A DNA stretch of 64,000 bases from Miscanthus floridulus (lineage: Eukaryota; Streptophyta; Magnoliopsida; Poales; Poaceae): the NCBI RefSeq assembly GCF_019320115.1, contig NC_089584.1, positions 59,206,852-59,270,851 on the forward strand. Reading direction: 5' to 3'. The position numbers were made by a program, and so were the translations under genes. This document shows, piece after piece, positions 32,982 to 44,706 of the stretch. Position 1 is the first letter of the stretch; each line of letters opens with the position of its first letter. Under the pieces are notes generated by a model. That model was given only the letters and a program-made list of their open reading frames with translations. It was not told the origin of the DNA and made no database searches.

Positions 32982-35790
32982 TGTCATGACCCAGTCTTAA
33001 CACCCTTGTGAGCATCACTACAATTGTAATAAAAAACTAAAAACCAAACTGTACTTCTTTCTGTATTTAACTGCTCACTATTGAATTGACAGACGGTCCG
33101 TTAGCACCCTAGACCATCCACCGATTCATCTACATTACCTGACAGAGTCCAGACCCCATCAGTCAGTTCACCAACACCACCGGACAATCCGCCGCCACGA
33201 CGGAGCGTCCGATAGAGTCAACCCATGCAGAGTTGTGAAGTGTCACTTCGAGAGATCACTTGGTCTCACTTGACAGCCCACCTGTGCAGCTCATGGAATG
33301 GTCAAGGCAGAGCACCCATCAGCTCACTCATTCACTCTTGCACTCCCTCTCTCTCTAGTTCATCTCTCTCTCTACTCTCTCACACTCAAGCAAAAGAGGA
33401 AAAGAAAAGGAGAAGGGATTGAAGCAAGGATGCAGTAAGAGATGGCCATGGAGACCACCTAGAAGCCTTCAGCCACAAGAGGTAGGGATTGGAAGAGGGA
33501 GGAGCCCTTTCACCTTTGCCATAAGGAGCTAGGAAGAGGAGGAAGCAAGAAGAAGGAGATTTTGAGTTATCAAGGGGGAGAGATCCAGTTGCTCCATCGT
33601 CTTGAAGAGCTTTGCATCTTCTCATTGCAACCCTTAGTAAGGATCTAACCAAGCCAAACCTAGGATTTTACCTTTTAGGAGCCATAACCTAGGAATGCCA
33701 ATTTGTGGCCTAGGTTTAGTTTGCACCCAAAGTAGCTAGAACCAACTAGCTAGATATGCTCCATAGAACCCCAGTAACCTACCCTAGAGATGGTTTGCAC
33801 ATGCAAGTGCCATAGATGAAGATTTGGATTTTGAGTTGCTAAGAAGTGTTCACTATCAGTAATGACGGAGGGTCCAACATCACTAGTGGAGTGTCCGTCA
33901 GTACTGAGTAGCTCTTTGTTCACTTACACAGCACACACTATAATTCACCGGAGTCTCCGCCACTACACCAGAGTGTCCATCAAATTATAAGTCAGAGACA
34001 GAGGAGTTCTGGAGAACCCAGTCCACAACTTTTGGTATAGCGGAGCGTCCGTCAATATTCCGTAGTGTCTGCTGAATTATAAAGCTTGAACCCGAGAGTA
34101 CCTAGTTCACACCGGATTGTCCGTAACACACACACGGAGTGTCTGATCGCACTTAGCAGTCAGCAAAACCCTATAGACCTAATCTGACAGATGGTTCGTT
34201 ACCTCGACGGAATGATCCGTTGAATTATAAATCAAACATAGATACTTCCGAGAGCACTAACTTCGTACCGGAGAGTCCGATCCTATATTGGAGAGTCCGA
34301 TGATCCCAGAGTGCCAAATTCCCACTAAGTCCTAGAATCACTGGGGCGCCCGACATCTACGCTGGACTATCCGATAGACATCAGTCAGTAGACCTTAGTG
34401 TACACCTGCACACTCACTCTTGTAACACTAAAGCTCAAACAACTAAATATCATTGCATGGTATCCTACAACTTGTAGTATTGTACTTTATGCAAATCGCT
34501 CGTCAAGCATCATGCATATAGATCCCGTGCTTGAGGAGGAGCCTTAGGAGGAAGAAGCCGCCGAGCCTAGCAACGACGTTTAAGGCAGGCCCCTATGCAT
34601 CCCTATGCTTTTTAAATGCATAATGAACTATGGTTATTTATTGCATCGCTATGTTACTAAATTACTAGTGAACCAGAAGGGATTCACCTATGCCAAGCCA
34701 TAACTATATAACGCCACACCAAGCATCATGTATGTCTTTATTAATTACCCTGCTTAGTATGCTTAGATCTTAGAGTCGAGCTAATGATGGGTTTCTTATT
34801 ACTCGTGCGATGATAGGTTGTCCACCCACCAAGCAATACCTTTGGGAAGGGATCAACACTTGTTCCACATGGGAATGGGAAGGGTAATGGTCAGCAAGGG
34901 GTATGGTCATGGCAAGAAGGGGGATTCTTGGATGACATAGCTTGCTTACTGGTTAAGGACCGTGTGTCCGTTGTAGTGAGTAAGAACATAAAATTGTACA
35001 GACTACTTGTCGCCAATGGAGGTGACAAGCCAAGTAACTAATTGGGACCATTTTGTTCATGAAACTGGGAAGGGGGTTGCGCCAGTCGGGAATATCCGAG
35101 TCTGTGACAATGACCGGGCACTAAGCCGAACCTTTTGTCAGACACCTTGGTTGGGTTAGGGAAAGGTTAAAACATCGAGGTATCCCTTATGTACCGACGG
35201 GTCTTATGGGCGATATCCCTTGTTTCGAGTGGGGTTAACTTGTACCCCGCTGTAGAGTTTACTTTTGAAAGCAATAAGTTCTAACTTCTAGATGCGCACT
35301 AGAGTTGGGTTCAGAAATTAGGACTCATGAAAGATCGAGTTCGAATTAGCTAAAAGCTTACACCGATCACCTATGCTACGCTCTGCTATTGCTACGTCAT
35401 AGATCACCTTTACTTTTGGTATAAATGATTTTATGCAAATGATACGCATTCCTTGCTACTACCCAAATTGCATAATCCTTGTTTATTATATTAGGTAAGA
35501 CCAACGGAGTACATTCGAGTACTCACCCTGTTGGATCTTAAGTTTTGCAGGTACCATAGCTCCCGTCCATGGATTCTTCTATGCTTATAAACCGTAATAC
35601 TTTGAACTATGATGTAACTTAAGCATGGTTGTGATATATTCTCTCTCTTGAACTGATCATGGATGAGGCCGTCCCGAGTACATCTAATGGGGGGTGTACT
35701 AGGATGATCTGTTAAGGGATGTGTCCAACTTAATAATCCCTGGTGGATTATCATCTTGGGTACTCACTTAAGAGGGCGTTGATCCTGACA
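32982..35790 (+). repeat. 3' LTR of gypsy A
   Basis: This 2809 bp LTR runs from TGTCATGACC to ATCCTGACA and is followed by TSD TATGA (35791-35795). It matches the split 5' LTR end to end apart from two large deletions that fall in different LTRs. CT-rich tract near 33330-33390. No gene is present. Confidence 0.93.
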
Positions 35791-35795
35791 TATGA

Positions 35796-36140
35796 CCTTA
35801 CCAATAAAATATTGTCACTCTGTCGACAAACCTAATGTTAGGCTTTAATGAGTTTACACTTTAAAATTGGCTTTTTGTTTGTACACCCCCATTTTGTTGG
35901 TGTCTTTCCTCAATTTACATTAGCATCGTCGTGATTCCTAAACACATTAAATAATGACACTAGGTAGTAGCAAATTTTTAATTATGTCATTATATGCAAC
36001 ATGTTGTTGATAATTTTTATGGTCGCATCCAAAGGCTTCATATCCTCATCACAAGGTTCACTAGAAAAATTATACGCTCCTTAATCCCTCCTTGTATTTA
36101 AAAATGGGAACACTTCACTATCGGTAATGTTGTGCTAAGG
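35796..36140. other. Intergenic, nothing recognised
   Basis: AT-rich sequence flanking the gypsy A insertion site, without a supported feature. Confidence 0.4.
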
Positions 36141-37098
36141 ACGTCCGTCCGTTCGGACGTTCCAATGGTGGGCCACAACACCAGCCCAATAGCCTGACAC
36201 TTCACTTCCGTAATGCTCGTCCACTCGCCTCCAACCACATCCCAGCCCATCATCTGTTCCTCTTCATTCACCGCACCTTTGCGTCAGCACTGCTGTGACA
36301 TGCTCTAGCACGACCACACAGCCACGGCACTCTCCACTGCGCCCAACCAGCCGCCGTCCTCTCTCTCCACCGCTCTCTAGCGCCGCTGTCCACCATCCTT
36401 CCTCTCCACCGGGACATCCGCTCGCCGCAGCTTTCTCCACCGCGCTAGCCGCCTTCTCTACCGGAGCGGCGCTCCAATCCACAACATCGAGCTCCGTGTC
36501 GAGGAGCCTCCATCCGTCCAAGGCAGCAAGTAGATGTTACGCTGAAAACACATATTGCAAGCATGTGTTTAAAGTGTTTCAGATGTTTCATTGGTATGTT
36601 GTCAGTGTTTTCGTATGGATGTTGTAAAAGTAGATCGGGATGTTGTATGTGTTGTAATGGTTGTACACATATGTTGCAAATGTCTATTTCTAATGTTTTG
36701 CCTGTTTTTCAGATATATGTTGCAAGTGTGTTTATCTGGATGTTGTATATGTTTCACACACGTTGCAAGTGATTTATCTTGATGTTGTGTATGTTTGCAA
36801 TGGTTTTCAAGTGTTTTTGCGAGTGTTTCAGATGTATGTTTTAAGTGTTTCATCTGTCTTCAGACATATGTTGTAAGTGTTGCATATGGATGTTTCAAAA
36901 TAGATCGGGTCTTGCACATGTTGTAATGTGACCCGCCTGTTGCGGCTGCTGGAGGAGGCGCAAGGGGTTGGGAGACGCCGTGTGGGGTCAGGTGGGCGCA
37001 AGCGCCACATGAGATCAGACGGTACGCGGGGGAATGTGGTGCAGGCGCGGGTGTCCAAATGCGGGCGTCCATCTAGACGTTTGGACGCTAGCACCGCC
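36141..37098 (+). mobile_element. Non-autonomous DNA transposon, copy 2
   Basis: The left end holds GGACGTCCGTCCGTTCGGACG and the right end GTTTGGACGCTAGCACCGCC, partly inverted to each other. A GC-rich, exon-like left half is followed by degenerate units such as GTTGCAAGTGTTTCA, GGATGTTGTATATGTTTCA and AAAGTAGATCGGG (36550-36915). These are the reverse complement of the units in copy 1. There is no transposase; open frames are compositional. Boundaries are approximate and no target duplication was identified. Confidence 0.55.
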
Positions 37099-37580
37099 GC
37101 TTGCTCTGCTATATATATTAGACTAATAATTAGTGGCACTTGCTGGGTGTAATGGACTCTTATCTCATCATTATTTCTTGGAGTAATTAGGTTGATTTTT
37201 CTTTCACCTTTTACCACGTAACACATCATAATCCACGAGTAGAAAAGCTGCGCACTTGCTTCTTGGCTGTCGTATCATGGTAAAGATTGTTGGGTCCATC
37301 ATTACCTCAAGGCCTAAAAGACGATGTCTGCTAGTAACCACTGAAACCCAGCATATTCCATTCGCTCGGAACAAAATTGTAAGTTGATGCCATAGGAACT
37401 TCGTCGATCAGGATTCGATCATACGTTTCGTAAACATTTTGTTGAAGTGTATAATAATGTTGCACTACTTACTGTGACATCAACAGTGAATTAGCTTAAT
37501 ATTTTTCATATGCGGAGATGCAGAATCCAAATAGTGGATATATTTCCACAGTATTATATATGTATCCTGGTACAACTTAT
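37099..37580. other. Intergenic, nothing recognised
   Basis: AT-rich, no supported feature. Confidence 0.4.
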
Positions 37581-37584
37581 CTTT

Positions 37585-39420
37585 TTTTAAATAAATCAGG
37601 CAGGAGAGCCGCCGATTATATTAAAAAGAAAATAAGCTTAGACTGGACAACAACAAACAACAACAAAACTCAACGAAAAGGGAAAAACAACTTTGGTCGG
37701 TCAGATTGGGACAACGCGAACCGCACAAAGCCGAAGGTCAACTCAAGATAAAAAAGAAAAAAAAAACGTTGTCACCATCTCCAAACCACCGGTCGGTCAT
37801 CACACTGCACCGCCAACCCCCGAACGACAAAGATGTCAGGGCGAAAACGCCGTCCTCACCGCACACGCTGTCATTACCGACGATGACCCACACCGAGGTA
37901 GACTGCTGCCAAGCAGGAATAGCCACTCAAGATGATGTGCCACACCGGGCTAGCCACCGTCATGCAGGGCTAACCGTCATAGTCCGCCGCAAACTGTCAA
38001 ACCAAAGCATGAGCTACCTCTGGCGCTCACAAAGCCGATCCCGTTCACCGAGATCCAGACGCGCACATAGTTGTGTCCAGCAACCAAGCTGCCTCATCGA
38101 AGGTAGAAGTGTCACATGGGTCCTCCATCTGTCAGTTAGAAAACATCGTTGCGTCGGAACGACCATCGCTGAGTAGGACCACCCACGGCCAAACCACACG
38201 CTGGTCACCTCGGCACCACAATCTGCTAGTCATCACCTCCCACGTCGGCCCCCTTGCCAACTTCATGGGTGCTGCCCACACCGACGTCCTCACCATATTC
38301 GTGGGTGCAACTAGCGCATGGTCCCCACCATCGCCCTCCACCAAGCAGATGCCAAGCCCTCCAATCGCTGCGTGAAAACGCCCTTTTCCTAGGCACCTTC
38401 TGTTGGCATGGACACTGGACCCCGAATCCTCAACTAGGTTCCACCTTGTCGGCAACCGCCACGGCTAGCATAGCACGAGCTTCAAAGTGACGCCTTCAAC
38501 GAGGGGAGCAATGCCACAAGCACCGTCGTCACCTAACCCGGAGGCTAAGGTTTTACACAAAAAAAAGTGCCATGCAAGGGGAGAGGGCTAATCGATAGAC
38601 GCTTCCAAGGAAGTAAATGGCGCCCAGAGGCGTCACCGTCATCGACCCGAAGAAGGGCAAGGCTTTCGCCAAGGTCCCCAACACCTTGCACGGACGTCGT
38701 TACTACCGTTGCCAAGTGTGGGTTGTCGCCCGTCTTTGCCATCACCAGAGCACAGGGTTGCACATGGCCGAAGACGCAAACTAGGCCCCAGGCCATCGGA
38801 GCCTAGGGCAGCAAGGCAGCATCGTGCGCCAATGTCCAACTCTGCTGCCGACCGTCATCACTGCTTGTCGTCACGCGCCATTGCCGCCACGCCGTCGCCG
38901 TCGCCGAGAGACCATACGAACCGTCAGACCACTACCATCGAAGAGACCGCTAGCCACCCCTAGTTGAGAGGGGACTGGATCCGGACACCGGAGGACTGCA
39001 TTCGCCACCCTCGAGCCCCAATCACCGAAGCCACGCCTGAGTCCTTGATGCAGCCAAAGCAGTCGCCTGCTACCCATCGCGCCTTCACCGCCGCCATTGC
39101 CCACCACCTGATGAAGCACCGTGTGGATCCGGCCTTGGAGACACCGGATCCATCCACCACCAAGGCACCAGTGTCCCCACCAACCTCCATCGCCATTGTT
39201 GCCAAGGATAGCGGCAGCGCCCTGAGCCTACTGCAGGGACTGTGCCGCTGCCTTCCTTGTGCCTGCACTGGCCTCCCCATGGAGCACTCCAGCAGCAGCG
39301 AGGTGGAGGAGGGGAGGGGGGGTGATGGCATGGAGATTAGGGCACCGCGCCTTTGCTGCCACTTGGGGACGACGTGGGGGCATGGCCAAACCTAAAGCTG
39401 ACGAATATTGTTGTTTCAAC
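37585..39420 (-). mobile_element. Possible 5'-truncated LINE-like element
   Basis: The minus strand ends with AATATAATCGGCGGCTCTCC, TGCCTGATTTA and an A-run (plus strand T-run near 37582-37588), a tail resembling 3' ends of grass LINEs. The body is GC-rich on both strands (37690-39400) with many overlapping open frames, but no reverse transcriptase or endonuclease motif is visible, so none is called as a gene. The distal end and target duplication were not found. It could equally be a captured or processed gene fragment. Confidence 0.3.
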
Positions 39421-39427
39421 TATAGTA

Positions 39428-39687
39428 CTCCCTCCGTCCTGAAAAGAATGCAATTATGAGATCCGTGCCAGTCAAAGTAACTCAAGTTTGACAAAGTTTA
39501 TAGTTAATACTATTAGCATTTATGTCTCCAAACAAAATTTATTATGTAAATATATTCTATAACTAACCTAACGGTAATTATTTTCTATCACGAATGGTAG
39601 TAGTTTTTAATATAAATTTAATCAAAATTCAAACAGCTTGACTTCTCGAAAAACGAGAATTGTATTTTTTTTCCTAGACGGAGGGAG
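39428..39687. mobile_element. Stowaway-type MITE (Tc1/Mariner)
   Basis: The element starts CTCCCTCCGTCC and ends GACGGAGGGAG as an inverted repeat, with TA duplications at 39426-39427 and 39688-39689. The 260 bp, AT-rich interior is non-coding. The terminal repeat is the classic grass Stowaway sequence. Confidence 0.92.
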
Positions 39688-39689
39688 TA

Positions 39690-40319
39690 CACATTAGAAT
39701 GTTTCTAAGTTCTCAACATTGGCCTTCAAGAAACCAACTTTGTATGGGTGGCAAAAAACAAAACATTGAACCTTCCACTGCAGCAAGTACTCTCGTCCTG
39801 GCGGGGGTTCAAATCGGATAACTACTGACCAATTATCTTTCTTAGTTCTTCTGTTGGCAAGCACAACCAGCATTATTTTTCTTCAGTAATAAAAAGCAGA
39901 TGTGAACATCAATAAAGGTGTACCTATATAGCAGTTGCACATACATATGTTATGGAATTTGACATCAGGTTTTAGGTATCATGCATGAACTTTAGTCACA
40001 GTCATAATAAAGGTGTGTGCCTGCTAAGTTGCCCAATCATAGCAAAATATATCAGAGTCGCACCAGAAGGTGTAGTCATTTTATCTGTTAGCCACATTTT
40101 ACCTAATTAGGAACCATCTCTTGTAAATTACAAGACGTACGTGCTTGCGTCAAATGAGTTCATCATTGAGTCATTTAACTTTACCCCCTGTTCCAAAGCA
40201 ACCATTCGTAAAGATGGAGGACGGAGCCATTTCAGTTGTACTCGCTGCTGTCATGTTCACGGTAATGGTGGTGCATCATGTATATAGTATTTTAAACAAG
40301 GCTAGTGAACACAACTAAT
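39690..40319. other. Intergenic, nothing recognised
   Basis: AT-rich, no supported feature. Confidence 0.4.
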
Positions 40320-40800
40320 GGGGGATGGGGTTTGGTTTCCTATCTTCCGTGAGATTGAAGACAACTAACGATATAGGAGTGACACATCGAACTGACTTTA
40401 GATCAAGATTCGAACCCTGCAACCACGTCTCCTTTGGTTATCGAGGTGAGCCTCATCCAGAATATGTCAGGGTGTTGCGTTGTCGTCTTTTTAGCCGTTT
40501 GGGTCTTGTAATGTGTTGGGGCTCCTTAGGGACATGAATAGGGGTCTTCGGCCACCCCTTAGACTATGTAATCAGTGTCGTCCAATTAGGGTTTGAGTTT
40601 TTCTTTAGATCAATTTGTCATTATATAGTCACCGTTCATCGGTTTGTAAAACCACAACTTATGGGCTTTATCTATATTTGCAATTGTCACTTTACTTGAG
40701 TTGCGTTTATCTTGTTTTTACTTGTGTTTTTCGATTCGCAACAGGGATTAGCATTCTTAGTGGACTAACAAAGCTAGTCGCAAGAATTTTAAACTAAGAA
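40320..40800 (+). repeat. LTR-like fragment, uncertain
   Basis: The stretch with TTGCGTTTATCTTGTTTTT and then ATTCGCAACAGGGATTAGCAT resembles the end of gypsy LTRs and leaders in grasses. No partner, primer-binding site or target duplication is present. It is recorded as a possibility only. Confidence 0.25.
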
Positions 40801-41844
40801 ACCTTTTGAATTCACTGTTGCTACTATACACATTGCCACACAACACATGATTTTCCATTTAACGTAGGTACAAATGGGTATGTCACATCTAGAATTCCCG
40901 GTGCTTGTTGTTTCCCTAGTCGGGTTATTTGGTAAGAAGCACGCTTAGAAAATGAATATGTCCGCCTCCAATATGTCAGCTGCGGTACCTGCGTGCAGAG
41001 TCTTCAGCGATGAAAACATCCAGATGAAACTGGTTGCTAGCAGGAAGAATAATGGTATTAAAGAACGATTGGTGGATGTTGTTATCATGTGCTGTTTTAT
41101 AGGTCCATGTTGCCAGCACCATGTTAAATTGATTGGTATTGTTCTCCGGATATGCTGGGATTCTATCAGGGTGCTTCTAGTTTTTAAGCTTTTTAGAACA
41201 AAGGGAAAGTATAGCAATCTTGGAGGATTATAATTCTAGAGGAATACTTCTTATATTTTTTTTGGATCAAAGGATTAAACCCTATGAAATTTCTTTAGAT
41301 TACTATTGGATATATGAAACCATGCATAGGAATTTTGGAGCAAAACTAGAATACGTTGGACCTCATGGTAACTTTTCTTTGTGTCTATCTCTTTCTTAAT
41401 TTCCTATATTTTTCCTCTACTGCATCTAATTAAAGGCGATTGAAACCTTCTTACGCTTTAAATTCATATGTAGAACTGTAAGTTCCATATAACTTAAATT
41501 CTGTTTTTTTTCAGTACTATATTTCAAGATCCTGCATTAAAAATAGGCCCTACATGTGAATCTAGCAGCACTACTAAAATGGTGGAATTCTCCTCATGTT
41601 TTTAAGTAGTAATAAAACACTATCACTAGTCTTGCACATGAGAATCCTCACTAGGAGACATTTAGTAAGAAAAGTTTATACTAAAAATTAAATAGTAAAA
41701 CACTAAGAAACCCACCTCACTAGCAGAAGTCTAAAATTCTAGTTGTGTCTATGCATGCATGACATCCATCTGCGCACACATGACAAGTGCTGATTCTAGA
41801 TTTCTTATTAGCAAATTGTTTACTAAAATAACGATAATGCTCTA
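40801..41844. other. Intergenic, nothing recognised
   Basis: AT-rich. A 93-codon open frame at 40952-41233 shows no family signature, so no gene is called. Confidence 0.4.
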
Positions 41845-43098
41845 GGGTGTATGTCCGTTCGCACACTCCTCGGCCCAACAGGCTTGTTCTCCTCCACCTT
41901 CAGTCCTTGACGATTTCTTAAAAAAAAACAGTGACATTTCCGTTCCCCACCGCCGCACGCATCCGACAACCGCGGGCGCCTCCACCGTGCCACTTGCGCC
42001 TGCGCCCGCCCGCCGCTCGCCTTCTCCAGCGCGAGGGCCGCTCACCACGGGCAGTGCACCCACTCGCCGCGGTCATCGCGAGCGCAGCGGCGGTGCACCC
42101 GGCCCCATCCAGTGCTGCTGCGCGGCCCGCGCCACGTCTCCATCCACCGTGCCACCACCACCCCAGCTGGCGCCACCCGAAGGAGGTCGCCATCGGTCCG
42201 GACATCATCTTCCGCAGCCGGTCGAAGACACCGCGATAGGAAGTGGAGGCCTGCGCCTGTGCCTGGGTGTACGCTGGGTCATTGCTCTCAACTTCCCAAT
42301 GACCCGAGCTTGCTGGATACCACAGTTCCCCACTAGGTAGGCCATGGTTAGCGGCGACGTCATGTTTCAAGTGTTTCAGACGTTTCAGACTTATGTTTTG
42401 TGTTTCATATGGATATTGCAGAATTAGATCTGGGACGTTGCATATATTGCAATGACAATATACACATGTTTCAAGCCTATGTTTCAATTATTTCATGTGT
42501 TTCAGACGTATGTTTTAAGTGTTTGATCCGGATGTTGCATATGTTGTTATGACTATACACATATTTTAAGCGTATGTTTCAAGTATTTCAGGTATTTCAG
42601 ACTTATGCTGCAAATGTTTTATCTGGATGCAAAAGTGGATCTAGATATTGCATATGTTGCATACACGCATGTTTTCAACGTATGTTTCAAGTGTTTCATC
42701 TATTTTTCATATGATGCTGCAAATATATTCATTTGGATGTTTCAAAAGTAGATCTGGTGTTACACATGTTGCATGGCGCCGGTGGCTAGCAGACAGCGGC
42801 CCTACCGCAGCCGCCTGCTGCTGCCGTTGTGGCGCCGCCGTGGGTCACCATGCCAACGCAGGATGGGCGTGCTACACATATGTTGCCTGAGGCTGGCAGA
42901 CGCCTTTGTGGCGCGCATCTGCAGGCGGGTCAGGTGACTTGGGATCCACATGGGTTTCTCGTGCCAACGCAGGATGGGCGTGGGTGCTGCGTCTGGATAG
43001 GGGAGCTGGCGCTGGATGGGATGCAGACGTGGGGCTTGGGATGGGATGCAAGCAGGGGCGAGAAGCTACGTCCGGACGTCCAGACGCTAGCCCTTCTG
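41845..43098 (+). mobile_element. Non-autonomous DNA transposon, copy 3
   Basis: Same layout and orientation as copy 2: a GC-rich half (41930-42340), then degenerate units (GGATGTTGCATATGTTG, TTTCAAGTGTTTCA, AAAGTAGATCTGG; 42360-42775), a second GC-rich part containing a direct repeat of ATGCCAACGCAGGATGGGCGT-like sequence (near 42849 and 42962), and the right end GTCCGGACGTCCAGACGCTAGC-like. There is no transposase. Confidence 0.55.
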
Positions 43099-43279
43099 TT
43101 AATGTAAGGGCAAATCTCATGTTACTTATGATCAAAACATTTTACAAGCCGTTTGATATCTAGATATTTCACAAACACATGTGGCTCCCATTTTTTGGGC
43201 CTTTGGTGCTGTAAAAGCACAAAAATTATTACAGCAATGATGTGTGAAGAATTGAGGAATATATAATTCATTTATAGAA
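43099..43279. other. Intergenic, nothing recognised
   Basis: Short AT-rich spacer. Confidence 0.4.
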
Positions 43280-44285
43280 CACTACTACGATAAACTTAAT
43301 AAAGGCGGGCAAAAAAGATTTCTCAAGGCGGGCAACCCGTTCGCCTCGGTCAAAAGGTCACATTAAATAAAACTTTATCGAGGCGGTTTAAATGCCCGTC
43401 TTGGTTAATCAAATAAAAAAATAAAAAAATAAAACCCATGGACAAGCCCAGTGAGCCCATCCACGGGCCGCTGGATCTCACCTGCCGGGATCTGCCACCG
43501 CTGGATCCACGCTGCTCGACTCCTCAACTAGATCCAGGCACCGGGAGTGCCATTGGGGAGGAGGGGGTGGATCCGCCACCGAGGAGTAGGAGGAGGATAC
43601 CAGATCCGCCGCTGGAGACGAGGAGGGGCTGGATAAGTCACCAGGGACGAGGAGGGGGCCGGATCCGCCACCAGGGGACGAGGTGGGAGGTAGACGGAGG
43701 AGGGGTGCCACTGTGGTGAGAGGGAGAGGGAGGAGGGGCGCCGCCGTGGTTGGAGGGAGAAGGCGCGTCGCCATGGTTTGAGCGAGGAGGGGTGCTAGCG
43801 TGGTGGGAGAGAGAGGCAGGAGGGGCCAATGTGTGTGAGAGAGAGGAGGGGCTCGGTCGGTTTGTGAGAGAGAGAGAGGAGGGGTGTGGCTGACGGGCTG
43901 AGAGAGGGAGTAGAGGATGAGAGTGAGAATGAGTGAGTGAAACCCTAGAGTCCCATATATATACTCTGAGCGATAAAGCGGTCCAAGATGGGCTTTTCTA
44001 AATCGGAGTGGGCTTGGCCATATTAACCAAGACGGGCTTATAAGAGGCCCACCTCCGAAATTGGTACCGAAAATGGTAAGGCCCGCTTCGGTTAGTAGAT
44101 TTTAGGCGGTGGTTATTTTTAACCGCCTCCGTAAATCAATTTTGCGAGGCGGTTGATTGTGACCGCCCCGGTTAAGAAAAATGCCTACCTAGGTTAAACC
44201 CAGGCATTAACCGAGGCGGTTCAGATGCATGCCCACCTCCGAGCAACTTTGCCAAACGTCTCAATGAAGTTTTTCTGTAGTAGTG
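43280..44285. mobile_element. Non-autonomous CACTA transposon
   Basis: The ends are CACTACTACGATAAAC and, on the opposite strand, CACTACTACAGAAAAAC, the CACTA terminal inverted repeat. Subterminal AGGCGGG/GAGGCGGTT units repeat in both orientations within 200 bp of each end. Flanking triplets differ (GAA and GCC), so the 3 bp target duplication is not preserved. The interior has GC-rich, gene-like sequence and no transposase. Confidence 0.8.
43955..43963 (-). promoter_or_regulatory. TATA-like promoter inside the CACTA element
   Basis: The minus strand reads GTATATATATGGG followed by AGGGTTTCACTCACTC and a CT-rich leader, a typical plant core-promoter arrangement. The downstream GC-rich frames (to about 43478) show no recognised family, so this may be a captured promoter and first exon. 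Confidence 0.35.
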
Positions 44286-44703
44286 GCCAACAAAGGTTGA
44301 GTATGCACTCATCAATGTTCAGGCAGCACAAATGTGCTTTTCACTAACCGACAATCTAACACTACGAAGGCGGCACTGCAGATTGAAGCCGGAGCGTCCT
44401 GCGAAGGAGACGAGAGGAGCTAGCGGAGGGAGTTGGTGGCGGAGCTATGCTAGGGACCCGGAAGAGCCACAAGATTGCTAGTGGATAGAAGGGGTGATGA
44501 TAGAGATCTGCTGGGGGAGAGGGGAGATAGGAAGGTAGAGCCCATAGAAGGAGAGAGGAGAGGCAGGCAATGTGGGGGAGGTGGAGGTCTGCGGTGGGGA
44601 CAGAGGTTGGGGAGGTGAGAAGCCCGGTGCATGAAAAAAAATTTCCCAACTTCTTTGGTTTGTGTTGCATGGATAGAATTAAAGTGCTTATGAGAAAAGC
44701 TAC
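44286..44703. other. GC-rich non-coding stretch
   Basis: Pro/Ser/Leu-rich frames on the minus strand reflect GGAGA-type repeats. No gene is called. Confidence 0.4.
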
Positions 44704-44706
44704 TTA

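Larger units (their letters stand above)
7571..35790 (+). mobile_element. Tekay-type Ty3/gypsy retrotransposon (gypsy A), nested host
   Basis: The element has LTRs beginning TGTCA(C/T)GACCC and ending ATCCTGACA, a perfect 5 bp TSD (TATGA), a purine tract before the 3' LTR, gag, protease, RT, RNase H and integrase in gypsy order, and a chromodomain-like C terminus, which places it with the chromoviruses. It spans 28.2 kb because copia A (16.7 kb) sits in its 5' LTR; without that it is about 11.5 kb. Every coding part is interrupted and catalytic positions are altered, so it is non-autonomous. An additional reading frame lies between the 5' LTR and gag. Confidence 0.93.

Noticed and set aside
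36295..36782. Cys/Met/Phe-rich frames as small secreted peptides
   Set aside because: They arise from the degenerate repeat units of the DNA transposon family and appear in several frames and copies.
37706..39395. Several open frames of 60-156 codons on both strands as genes
   Set aside because: They overlap on both strands in GC-rich DNA, have low-complexity Pro/Ser/Arg translations and no domain motif.
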